Virus record (IMG/VR): IMGVR_UViG_3300045135_001294
Location: 1 to 31,518 of that record
Source of the DNA: a virus
Direction: 5' to 3' (one strand)
Length of the DNA: 31,518 nt
Positions 1 to 6,590 of this stretch are shown piece by piece. Both the position numbers and the translations under genes were made by a program. Within the stretch, counting starts at the first letter, position 1. Each line of letters opens with the position of its first letter. The notes beneath the pieces are model-generated. The model was given only the letters and a program-made list of their open reading frames with translations, searched no databases and had not been told where the DNA came from.

Positions 1-1
1 T

Positions 2-421
2 GGAGCATCAACAGTTACTCTGACAGACCTAACTTATCAAAATGGTAATGGTTACGATATGCTTATGTATGCGTTCCACTCAGTCGAAGGCTTCAGCAAG
101 TTTGGTAGCTATGTCGGCAACGGTAGTACAGATGGTCCGTTTGTGTACACAGGGTTTAGACCTGCGTTTGTGATGATTAAGAACACAACATACGTAGATC
201 AATGGTGGCTATTGTTGGATTCAAAACGGTCTCCTAGTAATGTAATGGCGGATACTATTTTCCCTAATATATCGAACGCAGAGCAAGACAATGATCGACT
301 TGATTTTCTAAGTAATGGTTTCAAATTGAGAAATAATTATGAGAATCAAAATCGATCTGGCGACACATTCATCTACATGGCCTTTGCCGAAAACCCATTC
401 AAGTATTCAAATGCGAGGTAA
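2..421 (+). CDS. Tail fibre C-terminal part (5' truncated by window)
   Basis: The frame is open from base 2, so this is the 3' end of a longer gene; the internal ATG at 59 is not its true start. The last ~110 residues contain the pattern GNGSTDGPFVYTGFRP, then a WWLL.D.KR.P segment, LDFLSNGFK and a C-terminal YMAFAENPFK. I recall this arrangement as the DUF7483-type domain at the tip of many marine phage tail fibres, where it would contact the host surface. A fibre-assembly-like gene follows after 6 bases, which fits. The N-terminal part is probably the fibre that begins at 30904, with the middle missing from this window. Its base composition differs from the rest of the phage (no CCWGG), as expected for a frequently exchanged receptor-binding tip. 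Confidence 0.8.
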   Translation, partial: GASTVTLTDLTYQNGNGYDMLMYAFHSVEGFSKFGSYVGNGSTDGPFVYTGFRPAFVMIKNTTYVDQWWLLLDSKRSPSNVMADTIFPNISNAEQDNDRLDFLSNGFKLRNNYENQNRSGDTFIYMAFAENPFKYSNAR

Positions 422-427
422 CACATA

Positions 428-976
428 ATGTGGACTTACTTAGGACGAGTCATCAAACAAGGCAGGGCTTGGACAGACGCTGAAGGCGTACAACATCCTG
501 CACAATGGAACAGATGGTCAGATGACGAGAAGGCCGCTAAAGGTCTTGTATGGGATGAGTCACTTCAGCCTGTACCGTTTGACAATCGCTTCTACTGGGA
601 TGCGAATACACCTAAGAACATCAATGACGTTGATGCAGTCGATGAAGACGGTAATCCAGTCCTTGATGAAGATGGCGTACAGATCGTTACAAAGGGTCTG
701 AAGACTAATGCGATTGCATTGGTGAAAACTCAGGCGGCAGGACTCCTAGCTCCAACTGACTGGATGGTGATTAAAGCATCTGAAGTTGATGGCTTCTCTG
801 TCCCTGCGGATGTACTGACCTATCGTGCGGCTGTTCGTACTGCATCAAACGACATTGAATCAGCAATCAATGCTTGCACTACACACGATGCGTTTATGGC
901 GTTGTATAATGTGCCTGTTGACGATGATGGAGTTCCTACTGGCAATGCTCCTATCAATGACTGGCCTGAATCGTAA
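428..976 (+). CDS. Putative tail fibre assembly protein
   Basis: This 182-residue soluble protein lies directly after the fibre tip. The N-terminal half is rich in Trp and acidic residues (WTYLGRVIKQGRAW, then repeated DEDG turns near residues 70-85). The second half has a stretch of the type LLAPTDWMVIKASE followed by VPADVLTYRAAVR, which resembles the C-terminal region of phage tail-fibre assembly chaperones, where an 'L.PTDW...R..E' block precedes a 'YR..LR' block. Position and this motif suggest a chaperone or adaptor for the preceding fibre. No signal peptide or membrane segment is visible. The family assignment is by eye, so it could instead be an uncharacterised virion protein. Confidence 0.6.
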   Translation: MWTYLGRVIKQGRAWTDAEGVQHPAQWNRWSDDEKAAKGLVWDESLQPVPFDNRFYWDANTPKNINDVDAVDEDGNPVLDEDGVQIVTKGLKTNAIALVKTQAAGLLAPTDWMVIKASEVDGFSVPADVLTYRAAVRTASNDIESAINACTTHDAFMALYNVPVDDDGVPTGNAPINDWPES

Positions 977-986
977 GGAATGAACA

Positions 987-1181
987 GTGGACAAGCGTAC
1001 CGTACAGTCGGCTCATGCCCGTATAGACAGCCTCGAAAAAGAAGTTGTAGCCATCAAAACCGAAGTGAAGATTCAGTTTAAAGACCTGTTCGGGCGCGTC
1101 AAACGCCTTGAAACAATCATGATTGCCGCTACTGGCTCGATCATCATGATGCTCATTGCTGTCCTATCTAAGATGCCCTAG
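987..1181 (+). CDS. XhlA-like small membrane protein (holin or lysis accessory)
   Basis: This 64-residue protein starts at a GTG, 10 bases after the preceding stop, with GGAA about 7 bases upstream. Residues ~5-42 form an amphipathic, charged helix with heptad-like spacing of Ile, Leu and Val (a coiled coil), and residues ~43-61 form one hydrophobic segment ending in KMP. A short coiled coil plus one C-terminal transmembrane helix is the layout of the haemolysin XhlA family, which cooperates with holins in phage lysis. A classical holin and endolysin lie about 1.6 kb downstream in the same transcriptional direction. The function is inferred from architecture only. Confidence 0.55.
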   Translation: MDKRTVQSAHARIDSLEKEVVAIKTEVKIQFKDLFGRVKRLETIMIAATGSIIMMLIAVLSKMP

Positions 1182-1183
1182 CT

Positions 1184-1633
1184 ATGATCTTTGAGGCCAT
1201 AGCCGCAATTAAGATCGCAAATGAGGCTATTGGCGCGATCAAAGAGTTTGCCGGACACTGCCAATCTGTCGGAGAAATGGGCAAAGACCTAACCAAGCTG
1301 GCGGACGCCAAAGACGAATTGCAGAAGTCTGCTGCCGAAGGTGACATGGAATCCTTTTGGGCCTTAGAGGACATTAAACGCCATGAGGCCGACGTCAAAC
1401 AAATGTTTATCTATGCGGGACGGCCAGGTCTTTGGGATGATTACTGCAAGTTCATAGAGAATCGGAAGACGCTGCGCGAGAACGAGAGAAAGCGTGAAGA
1501 AGCTAAGAGAGCTGCTCGAAAGAAAGCCATACGCGATGGACTTGTTTTTACTGGCATTGGCGTTCTTGTTCTCGGTGTTGTGGGCGGGGCCGTGGCCCTG
1601 GTACTTTTTCTTGTTGGCCTCAAAGGTAAATAA
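1184..1633 (+). CDS. Hypothetical membrane-anchored phage protein
   Basis: This 149-residue protein starts two bases after the preceding stop, suggesting translational coupling. Residues 1-100 are helical and charged, with an aromatic patch (GRPGLWDDYCKF). Residues ~95-115 are very basic (RENERKREEAKRAARKK), followed by a strong hydrophobic segment at ~120-145 with GxxxG-like spacing. This predicts a soluble N-terminal region and one C-terminal membrane anchor, with the basic stretch on the cytoplasmic side. I believe similar proteins occur in marine podoviruses near lysis genes, but I know of no assigned function. A role in lysis or in superinfection control at the membrane is possible and unproven. 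Confidence 0.65.
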   Translation: MIFEAIAAIKIANEAIGAIKEFAGHCQSVGEMGKDLTKLADAKDELQKSAAEGDMESFWALEDIKRHEADVKQMFIYAGRPGLWDDYCKFIENRKTLRENERKREEAKRAARKKAIRDGLVFTGIGVLVLGVVGGAVALVLFLVGLKGK

Positions 1634-1636
1634 CTA

Positions 1637-2353
1637 ATGGCTTACTTCAGACGCGAGATCAGCAGCCCTGATGCCATGCTCGAGATCGGGCAGCAGCGCG
1701 ACTCATCTGCGCAGCTGCTGCACTTCTTTGGTTTCAATGCCCTGGTCGGGACAACATACGAAACGATCTGGAACAATGGCGGTGGCCTGTACAGTTTCCC
1801 TGGTGAAGCGCTGACCATGAGCTGCGTATCGTCATCTGCTAGTGACACTGGCGCTATCCTGATCTCTGGCCTGGACGCTGACTACCAGGAGATCTACGAC
1901 ATCGTGCAGCTGAACGGCACAACTCCTGTTACCACAACCAACCAGTTCTTCCGCATCAATAGCGCGAACATCCTGGCTGGCAGCAACGTCGGGAATATCA
2001 CGATCTCGAATGGTGGTACCACTTACGCATACATTGGCGCTGGCCTGGGTACACACCAGGCAATTGTATATACAGTGCCTGCTAACAGATCTCTTTACAT
2101 ACACCAGGTAACATTCAACTCAGGCACAGTGAACCCGAACAAGTACCTGGTTAGTCGCGCATCAACTATCAGCAGCAGCGGTGTTGTTGCGAGGTTCTGG
2201 GAATCAACATACCAGCAGGATATTTACTTCAATCTGCGCGTACCGTTTGTACTCAGAGAGAAGACCGACTTTACAATTGAAGCGAAGAGCAGCTCGGGTG
2301 AAAACGAACTATCGATTTACATGGGCGCTGTCTTACTGGAGGACTATGTATGA
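1637..2353 (+). CDS. Putative virion structural protein
   Basis: This 238-residue protein is rich in Ser, Thr, Gly, Asn and beta-prone residues, with no membrane segment. Near residue 30 it has FGFNALVGTTYETIW, then a run like LYSFPGEALTMSCVSSS and LISGLDADYQEI.DIV.LNGTTPV. I recall this pattern from structural proteins of cyanophages and other marine phages, where LNGTTPV sits in a repeated beta-fold. It is a good candidate for a surface decoration or appendage protein. CCWGG pentamers become frequent again from this gene onward, unlike the 1.4 kb to its left. Its stop overlaps the start of the EF-hand gene by four bases. Confidence 0.65.
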   Translation: MAYFRREISSPDAMLEIGQQRDSSAQLLHFFGFNALVGTTYETIWNNGGGLYSFPGEALTMSCVSSSASDTGAILISGLDADYQEIYDIVQLNGTTPVTTTNQFFRINSANILAGSNVGNITISNGGTTYAYIGAGLGTHQAIVYTVPANRSLYIHQVTFNSGTVNPNKYLVSRASTISSSGVVARFWESTYQQDIYFNLRVPFVLREKTDFTIEAKSSSGENELSIYMGAVLLEDYV

Positions 2354-2673
2354 CAAAAGAAATTCTGGAGAAATATGATGCGAACGGGAATGGCGTTATC
2401 GATTCGGATGAGCTTGCTCTTATTGAGCTTGAGGATCGTCGTCGTAAAATGGAAGATGAAGATGCGCAGCGCGATTCGATCAGGAAGATGGCCTGGTTTG
2501 CGCTTATTGGCTTACTGCTTTATCCCTTTGGTATTTTCCTGGCTGATTTTTTCTCGATGGGTACAGCTGCTCAACTCATTGCTGACATCGCGCCAACGTA
2601 CTTCGCGTCAATCGCGGTGCTAGTCTCTGCGTTCTTTGGTGCGAGCGCATTGAAAGGCAAGAAAAGCGACTAA
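2350..2673 (+). CDS. EF-hand membrane protein
   Basis: This 107-residue protein overlaps the preceding stop (ATGTATGA context), with GGAGG about 8 bases upstream. Residues 10-21 match the canonical 12-residue EF-hand calcium loop, with D10, N12, N14, D18 and E21 at ligand positions 1, 3, 5, 9 and 12 and G15 at the turn. A charged helix follows (residues ~22-43). Two hydrophobic segments come next (~47-68 and ~78-100), and the protein ends in basic residues. It is therefore probably a calcium-binding, two-helix membrane protein. Its place between a structural gene and the holin suggests a role at the membrane during lysis or entry, but none is established. Only one EF-hand is present, whereas EF-hands usually work in pairs. 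Confidence 0.7.
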   Translation: MTKEILEKYDANGNGVIDSDELALIELEDRRRKMEDEDAQRDSIRKMAWFALIGLLLYPFGIFLADFFSMGTAAQLIADIAPTYFASIAVLVSAFFGASALKGKKSD

Positions 2674-2858
2674 TGAAAACCTGCCAGTACGCCTTTCAAA
2701 AAGGGATGTACGAAACAGGATGTGGCGCGTCACTGATTCTGCGACCGCAGACCAGGTGCGACAAATGCGGCAGGAAAACTGAGGAGGTTCGAGATGTTAC
2801 AGATGCTACTAGGGCCAGCAATGGAGCTGGGCAAGGAGTTCTTAAAAGGCAAGGCTGA
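2673..2858 (+). CDS. Small cysteine-containing protein
   Basis: This is a 61-residue reading frame whose ATG shares one base with the preceding stop (TAATG). Cysteines at 4, 17, 29 and 32, the last two as CDKC, give a C-x12-C-x11-C-x2-C pattern that could bind zinc. The last ~20 residues overlap the holin gene in another frame, and the holin's ribosome-binding site (GAGGAGG, from 2781) lies inside this gene. Tight coupling upstream and the paired cysteines favour a real gene. The 65-base overlap and low-complexity tail count against the C-terminal part being functional. No family recognised. Confidence 0.5.
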   Translation: MKTCQYAFQKGMYETGCGASLILRPQTRCDKCGRKTEEVRDVTDATRASNGAGQGVLKRQG

Positions 2859-3168
2859 CGAAAAGAAAGCTATCCAGCAGCGTAAGATCAACGCAATTCA
2901 GAATGATGCCGACTGGGAATCTAAGATGGCGGACGCATCCGCTAACTCCTGGAAGGATGAATACCTGACTGTTATTCTGACGCTGCCGATTATCGCTGTT
3001 GCATATTCGATTGTGACTGGCGACTCAACGGTGATTGATAGACTAAACGAAGGCTTTTCTGCCCTGGAAAAAACCCCGGAATGGTATCAGTACCTGTTAT
3101 TCCTGGCGTGTTCTGCGGCATTTGGCTTGAAATCTGCCGACAAAATTATGTCGTTAAGGAAAAAATAA
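2794..3168 (+). CDS. Holin (GTA_holin_3TM-like)
   Basis: This 124-residue protein would form the membrane lesion that releases or activates the endolysin encoded next. A charged N-terminal helix (residues ~1-50, rich in Lys, Glu and Gln) is followed by WKDEYLTVILTLPIIAVAY, a second hydrophobic stretch and a third near LLFLACSAAFGLKS. The WKDE motif just before the first helix and the WYQYLL motif before the last are what I recall of the three-helix holin family named after gene-transfer-agent release (PF11351). GAGGAGG lies about 7 bases upstream of the ATG. It ends directly before the endolysin gene, forming a holin-endolysin pair. Confidence 0.8.
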   Translation: MLQMLLGPAMELGKEFLKGKADEKKAIQQRKINAIQNDADWESKMADASANSWKDEYLTVILTLPIIAVAYSIVTGDSTVIDRLNEGFSALEKTPEWYQYLLFLACSAAFGLKSADKIMSLRKK

Positions 3169-3183
3169 TTGAGGTATATGGAT

Positions 3184-3606
3184 ATGGACGTAGAGAAACT
3201 GAAAGACCAGCTGATACTACATGAAGGCTTAGAGCTAAAGAGTTACCAATGCAGCCAGGGATTTATCACGCTCGGGGTAGGGCGCAACGTCGAAGAGTTA
3301 GGCATCACAGAAGACGAAGCCCGTTACCTCCTGGACAACGACATCCTGCGGGTGACCAAGGAGCTGGACGACAACCTCCCGTGGTGGAGAGACATGAGCG
3401 AAGTTCGGCAGCGCATCTTTGTTGATATGGTTTTTAACCTGGGCATCAGTCGGTTCCTCAACTTCAAGAACATGATCGGTCACGCAAAGAATGAATCCTG
3501 GGAAGAATGTGCAGCAGAGATGTTGGATTCCAGGTGGGCTGATCAAGTAGGGCAGCGAGCCACACGCCTGGCTACCGCAATGGTTGATGACACGCTGGAG
3601 ATCTAA
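3184..3606 (+). CDS. Endolysin, T4-type lysozyme (GH24 muramidase)
   Basis: This protein would cleave the MurNAc-GlcNAc bond of peptidoglycan at the end of infection. Counting from the ATG at 3184, E14 (in LHEGLELK), C23 and T29 (in GFITLGVGR) give the GH24 catalytic spacing E-8-(D/C)-5-T, using the Cys variant instead of the Asp of T4 lysozyme. The C-terminal lobe has VFNLGISRFLNF, typical of the fold, and a shortened end (DSRWADQVGQRATRLA). Its 140 residues fit the family. There is no signal-anchor helix, so it needs the holin. ATG 3184 has GAGG 9 bases upstream; ATG 3178 and TTG 3169 (AAGGA 8 bases upstream) are alternatives. Confidence 0.9.
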   Translation: MDVEKLKDQLILHEGLELKSYQCSQGFITLGVGRNVEELGITEDEARYLLDNDILRVTKELDDNLPWWRDMSEVRQRIFVDMVFNLGISRFLNFKNMIGHAKNESWEECAAEMLDSRWADQVGQRATRLATAMVDDTLEI

Positions 3607-3608
3607 CG

Positions 3609-3731
3609 ATGCCGAAGCAGCTGCATGAAAGCCTGATGCGCAGAGCATCGAAGATGGGCCTGAAGGGTGAGCGTAAGAAGGCTTACGTTTACGGTACGCT
3701 GCAGAAAGTTGAGAAGCAGGGGAAAAAGTAA
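3609..3731 (+). CDS. Tiny basic protein (40 aa)
   Basis: This 40-residue, highly basic protein begins two bases after the endolysin stop and ends overlapping the next start (TAATG). It reads MPKQLHESLMRRASKMG, then a Lys-rich region with KAYVYGTLQKVEKQ. The regular spacing of start, stop and overlap with neighbours, and the resemblance to very short proteins I recall at this position in marine podoviruses, support it as real. Nucleic-acid or capsid-interior binding is possible from the charge alone; no function is known to me. Confidence 0.7.
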   Translation: MPKQLHESLMRRASKMGLKGERKKAYVYGTLQKVEKQGKK

Positions 3732-3877
3732 TGCCTGGATTGTACGACAACATCAACGCTCGCAAGAAGGCTGGGACATCTCGGCCTAAGAGCAAGTCAA
3801 CCATCAGTGACAAGACGTATTCTTTGATGCGTCGCAAGGCTGGCGGATTTAAACCGAAAGGAAAAGACAATGGCTAA
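3731..3877 (+). CDS. Tiny basic protein (48 aa)
   Basis: This 48-residue protein starts with MPGLYDNINARKKAG, then a Ser, Lys and Arg-rich middle with TSRPKSKSTIS and a Lys/Gly-rich end. Its ATG shares one base with the preceding stop, and its own stop overlaps the next gene by eight bases (ATGGCTAA). The MPGLY.NIN.R opening is one I recall from many short phage proteins of unknown function. The three consecutive tiny basic proteins (3609-4163) look like one functional set, perhaps virion-associated DNA-binding proteins, but this is only an inference from charge and order. Confidence 0.75.
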   Translation: MPGLYDNINARKKAGTSRPKSKSTISDKTYSLMRRKAGGFKPKGKDNG

Positions 3878-4163
3878 GTCACCAGCATGGCAGCGCAAAG
3901 AAGGTAAGAACCCAAAGGGCGGACTCAATGCAAAGGGCCGCGCTTCTTACAAGGGTGGAACACTGAAGGCGCCTGTTAAATCTGGTGACAATCCTCGACG
4001 CGCAAGTTTCCTAGCTCGTATGGGCGGCATGCCTGGACCGGAATACAAGGATGGTGAACCGACCAGGCTGCTTCTTTCTCTTCGAGCCTGGGGTGCTAGC
4101 AGCAAGGCGGACGCCAAGAAGAAAGCTGCTGCTATCTCAAAGCGCAATAAAGCGAAGGCATAA
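3870..4163 (+). CDS. DUF6321-like phage protein
   Basis: This 97-residue, very basic protein opens with MAKSPAWQRKEGKNPKGGLN and continues with AKGRASY, a GGTLKAPV block, and ARMGGMPGP near residues 49-57. This block order is familiar from a conserved phage family of unknown function, which I believe is DUF6321. The family often has paired 'GKNPxGGLN' and 'RMxGMPGP' motifs, both present here. It overlaps the previous gene by eight bases and is the last gene of the plus-strand unit. Its stop codon lies in the A-tract that serves as the U-tract of the opposing terminator. Confidence 0.8.
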   Translation: MAKSPAWQRKEGKNPKGGLNAKGRASYKGGTLKAPVKSGDNPRRASFLARMGGMPGPEYKDGEPTRLLLSLRAWGASSKADAKKKAAAISKRNKAKA

Positions 4164-4197
4164 AAAAGGGCCAGCCGCGAGGGAAAGCAGCTGGCCC
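4162..4197 (-). terminator. Rho-independent terminator, minus-strand recombination operon
   Basis: An 8-bp perfect stem, GGGCCAGC (4168-4175) with GCTGGCCC (4190-4197), has a 14-base loop. Read on the minus strand it is followed by six U (4167-4162). It lies just past the last minus-strand gene (stop at 4219) and overlaps the stop codon of the convergent plus-strand gene. Confidence 0.8.
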
Positions 4198-4199
4198 AG

Positions 4200-4234
4200 T
4201 GACTAGCTATAGGGGTCGCTAGTCAGTTTTCATT
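4200..4234 (+). terminator. Probable terminator of the plus-strand lysis unit
   Basis: An 8-bp perfect stem, TGACTAGC (4200-4207) with GCTAGTCA (4218-4225), has a 10-base loop and is followed on the plus strand by GTTTTCATTTT. It is less GC-rich than the opposing hairpin and its right arm covers the stop of the 49-residue minus-strand gene, so part of the symmetry may be coincidental. Confidence 0.5.
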
Positions 4235-4368
4235 TTACCTCCAACCATAAACCTAGGGCTACGGCTGAATTTCACTTTAGACCTCGTGTAGCGCTTATTA
4301 AATTCGTTCTCTCGCTTCAGAGACTTGCACCACTGGTCCAATGTTTTGGTCCAGGATGCAGCGCTCAT
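4219..4368 (-). CDS. Small protein at the end of the recombination operon (49 aa)
   Basis: This is a 49-residue basic protein starting MSAASWTKTLDQWCKSLKRE and ending with RSPRFMVGGKMKTD. Its ATG overlaps the preceding gene's TGA (ATGA), and GGAGGTGA lies 6 bases upstream, one of the best ribosome-binding sites in the window. Both facts argue strongly for translation. It is the last gene before the terminator of the operon that encodes an exonuclease and ERF, so a minor role in recombination is possible. No family recognised. Confidence 0.75.
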   Translation of the reverse strand: MSAASWTKTLDQWCKSLKRENEFNKRYTRSKVKFSRSPRFMVGGKMKTD

Positions 4369-4694
4369 CGGAAGTCACCTCCACCAGCGTAACCTTGATC
4401 TTCTTTCGGCTTGTTACCGAACAACTTTACTCGGCCAACAATCGGCCATGACCTGGCGTCTGCAGAGTTCTTGTGCTGCAGCGTGATCTGCAGTTCAGCT
4501 CCTGCTGCAAGCAGCTGCTGGAACAGCTGCTCAACGATTGCTTCCTGCTGCGGAGTCATCGGTACTGGACGGTTTGCGTTATCGTCCCAGCCATTGTTGA
4601 TCTGCAGCCAGGCGCTTGCGCGATACTCCTGGTTCGGGATCAGTGACTCTTTGAATGTAACCTTGCTGTTACCCATGTGTGGTGCATTTGCCAT
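4365..4694 (-). CDS. Hypothetical protein, possibly SSB-like
   Basis: This 109-residue protein has AAGGAG about 8 bases upstream of its ATG. It has beta-prone segments (KVTFKE, YRASAWLQINN, AELQITLQ, IVGRVKLFG) around a helical middle (TPQQEAIVEQLFQQLLAAG), and a flexible Gly-rich end (GYAGGGDFR). Small size, beta-rich core, Gly/acidic tail and position straight after the ERF gene fit a single-stranded-DNA-binding partner, since phage annealing proteins are often encoded next to an SSB. The helix in the middle is not typical of a plain OB fold, so this is only a suggestion. Confidence 0.6.
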   Translation of the reverse strand: MANAPHMGNSKVTFKESLIPNQEYRASAWLQINNGWDDNANRPVPMTPQQEAIVEQLFQQLLAAGAELQITLQHKNSADARSWPIVGRVKLFGNKPKEDQGYAGGGDFR

Positions 4695-4705
4695 TGTAGT
4701 TCTCC

Positions 4706-5500
4706 TTAGAATGGAATCTCGTCATCATCAGATACGCCTGCCTTTTTCTTGAGGTCGGCTAGCACATCTGCTGGTTTTGGATCAGGCTCGGTGCCTGTTG
4801 TGACCGCTGGCTGCGGATGATTGTCAACGTATGTCTTCCTGGCTTTCCAGGCTGCGAGTACGTCCTGGTAGAGCGCATTGTCCTGGACCGCTAGAGTCTG
4901 CAGGTGATCATCGTTCTCCTCTGCCCAGGCGCGAAGCTGCCCACCAGTAGCCAGGGTTTCAAACTTTGCTTTGGCTGCGGAACAAAACTGTTTCCAGTTC
5001 TTACCTTCCGATACCTGCATTGCATTGTTTGCCGGTGTACTAGCGGGCGCTGCCTTTTTTGTTGATGCCTGCGACGCAGCAACAACTTTGTTTGCTACCG
5101 CGTAGCCACTCTCAGGCTTCGCAGCGTCGTCATCTTCCTGGGCAATACCCAAGGCTGCAGCCAGGGCATAGCGTCGAGCGTAGGTAATTACGCTGCCTGC
5201 TGCCTGCGCTGCTGACATCTTGGCTGCAGTTTCCATCGGCAGCTGCGTCTCTGATTTAATCCACTGACCCGAAGAGTGTAGGATCATCGTTGATACAGTC
5301 ACGCCTGACTCTGATTTGCCTGGCATCTGGATTACAGACAGGCCATGCTTGCTCAGCAGCGGCCTGACAACATCCAGGATTTGCGCAAGGTCTGCATACT
5401 TGTAGCCATATCCAGACTTATCCTTGCTTACGTTGTTGACCTCGCCCTGGAATTTGCTCAATGCAACTCCAAGCTCGGTCATGTTTTCTGACATTTCCAT
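4706..5500 (-). CDS. erf: ERF-family single-strand annealing recombinase
   Basis: This 264-residue protein would pair complementary single strands during phage recombination and genome circularisation. The N-terminal ~140 residues match the ERF family (PF04404): KDKSGYGYKYADLAQILDVV, then LLSKHGLSVIQMP, a TM.LHSSGQW block, and the hallmark AAQAAGSVITYARRYAL followed by LGIAQEDDDA. The C-terminal half is less ordered, with a Lys/Ala/Pro linker, a helical segment around residues 165-225 and an acidic tip (DDDEIPF), like SSB or annealing-protein tails. The start has TAGGAG 7 bases upstream. It follows the exonuclease gene, giving the usual exonuclease plus annealing-protein pair. Confidence 0.93.
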   Translation of the reverse strand: MEMSENMTELGVALSKFQGEVNNVSKDKSGYGYKYADLAQILDVVRPLLSKHGLSVIQMPGKSESGVTVSTMILHSSGQWIKSETQLPMETAAKMSAAQAAGSVITYARRYALAAALGIAQEDDDAAKPESGYAVANKVVAASQASTKKAAPASTPANNAMQVSEGKNWKQFCSAAKAKFETLATGGQLRAWAEENDDHLQTLAVQDNALYQDVLAAWKARKTYVDNHPQPAVTTGTEPDPKPADVLADLKKKAGVSDDDEIPF

Positions 5501-5508
5501 AACGTCTC

Positions 5509-6441
5509 CTATTTAAAAATCCGTCGCGCTTCTTCCAGGTAACCAGGTGGTTCCTTCCAGGCCAGGTCATCAAAGTTTGGTACTACCCACTCGAGCAGCT
5601 CCTCTTTGGTTTCTGATGCCTTGAGCATTTTCTCTGTCAGCTTGTGCATGCGTGACGTCTCGGCCACTACCTGCTCCAGGTACTCAGGCTGCAGCTGCTC
5701 GCAGTTCTTCTCGTTCAGGATCGTGTAGTCGTTCCCGTTCGAGTAGAGCAGCCAGACAGGCTTCTTGCCATTGATCCACCAGCCACCGGCTACCTGGTAC
5801 ACGTTGTTCAGATCGAACATGCCCGATAGATCTTTCGGCAGCGAGGCTTCAGAGAATCCTTTCTTGGTCCTGGTATTGCGCTTCGGCCACTTGGTCTTGA
5901 GATCTCCAACGCCTACATAGTCTGGCTTGTTGAAGTGTTCAATCTGGTTACCAGGCAAGCAGCCTTTGAGATCAACCTCACCGAACAGTCGGTCAGCCTG
6001 GCTCATTGCTTCGCGCAGTCCTTCGACGCTGCACATAATGACGTCGATCAGTTTTCCCTGGCAATTGGTCCAGTCTTCCGCATCAATGCCACCATCCCAG
6101 TCTCGAGGCTCATACGCCATGTACTTTTCCATCGCGTGTTCGTACACCCAGGCAGGGTCCTTGTTCTGCAGCAAGATCTTGTCGCAGGCATCCTGGACTA
6201 CAATCCCACCGAACATCTTGGCGCTCGCTGATTTATTCATTGACTGATCCAAGCGAATGATGGTGTTAAACGCATCCTCGCGGTCGTGGTCAGTCGCCCA
6301 GTCACTCCGGTATATGTCCCATGCCTGCTTCACCAATGGGCGCACATGCGCCTTGTCAAAGAGAGTCTTTGCCAGTGGTTTGCTGCGAGGATTCGAGTGA
6401 TGCCAGTAGTGGTGCCTGGCTGCCCATTCTGGCGCGCTCAT
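5509..6441 (-). CDS. PD-(D/E)XK exonuclease (phage recombination)
   Basis: This 310-residue nuclease probably resects double-stranded ends to load the ERF protein encoded next. The catalytic signature is P173-D174, five residues, then D180-L-K182 (KPDYVGVGDLKTK). An acidic residue upstream (E155 in GEVDLKG) could be the helix Glu, and a downstream Gln (Q216 in NNVYQVAGGWW) fits the QxxxY-like helix of RecB/Cas4-type exonucleases. Its size fits phage exonucleases of this superfamily. The ATG overlaps the stop of the upstream HTH frame (ATGA). Exact family membership (RecB-like or YqaJ-like) cannot be settled by eye. Confidence 0.85.
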   Translation of the reverse strand: MSAPEWAARHHYWHHSNPRSKPLAKTLFDKAHVRPLVKQAWDIYRSDWATDHDREDAFNTIIRLDQSMNKSASAKMFGGIVVQDACDKILLQNKDPAWVYEHAMEKYMAYEPRDWDGGIDAEDWTNCQGKLIDVIMCSVEGLREAMSQADRLFGEVDLKGCLPGNQIEHFNKPDYVGVGDLKTKWPKRNTRTKKGFSEASLPKDLSGMFDLNNVYQVAGGWWINGKKPVWLLYSNGNDYTILNEKNCEQLQPEYLEQVVAETSRMHKLTEKMLKASETKEELLEWVVPNFDDLAWKEPPGYLEEARRIFK

Positions 6442-6590
6442 ATGATACGCCCTGACTGTTGGTTCATCTCTTTCAAGATTTGATAGATGCGGCCCTGGGT
6501 GATGCCATGCTTTTTAGCCAGGGACTTTGGTGCAATCCCATCCAGGTAAGCGAAATAAATATCTAGGTCTCTTTGGAGGTTCTTGCGATT
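6438..6590 (-). CDS. HTH domain, apparent -1 frame extension of the 82-residue gene
   Basis: These 50 residues (from NRKNLQRDLDIYFAYL to the TGA overlapping the exonuclease start) form a clear helix-turn-helix: a helix ending in YLDG, then SLAKKHGIT, then the recognition-type helix QGRIYQILKEM. This frame has no ATG, GTG or TTG start near the domain; the only ATG in frame is far upstream at 6815. It is in the -1 frame relative to the gene at 6811-6563. A five-A run at 6593-6589, where Lys-AAA could slip, lies just before the domain. A frameshift would give a 124-residue fusion. Alternatives are a non-AUG start (for example ATT after AAAGAG), a base error, or a long 125-residue frame from 6815. 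Confidence 0.6.
   Translation of the reverse strand, partial: NRKNLQRDLDIYFAYLDGIAPKSLAKKHGITQGRIYQILKEMNQQSGRII

Noticed and set aside
3298-3870. 190-codon minus-strand frame across the endolysin and two small genes
   Set aside because: It is the shadow of a complete GH24 gene and of two well-coupled small genes, with no minus-strand promoter or ribosome-binding site.
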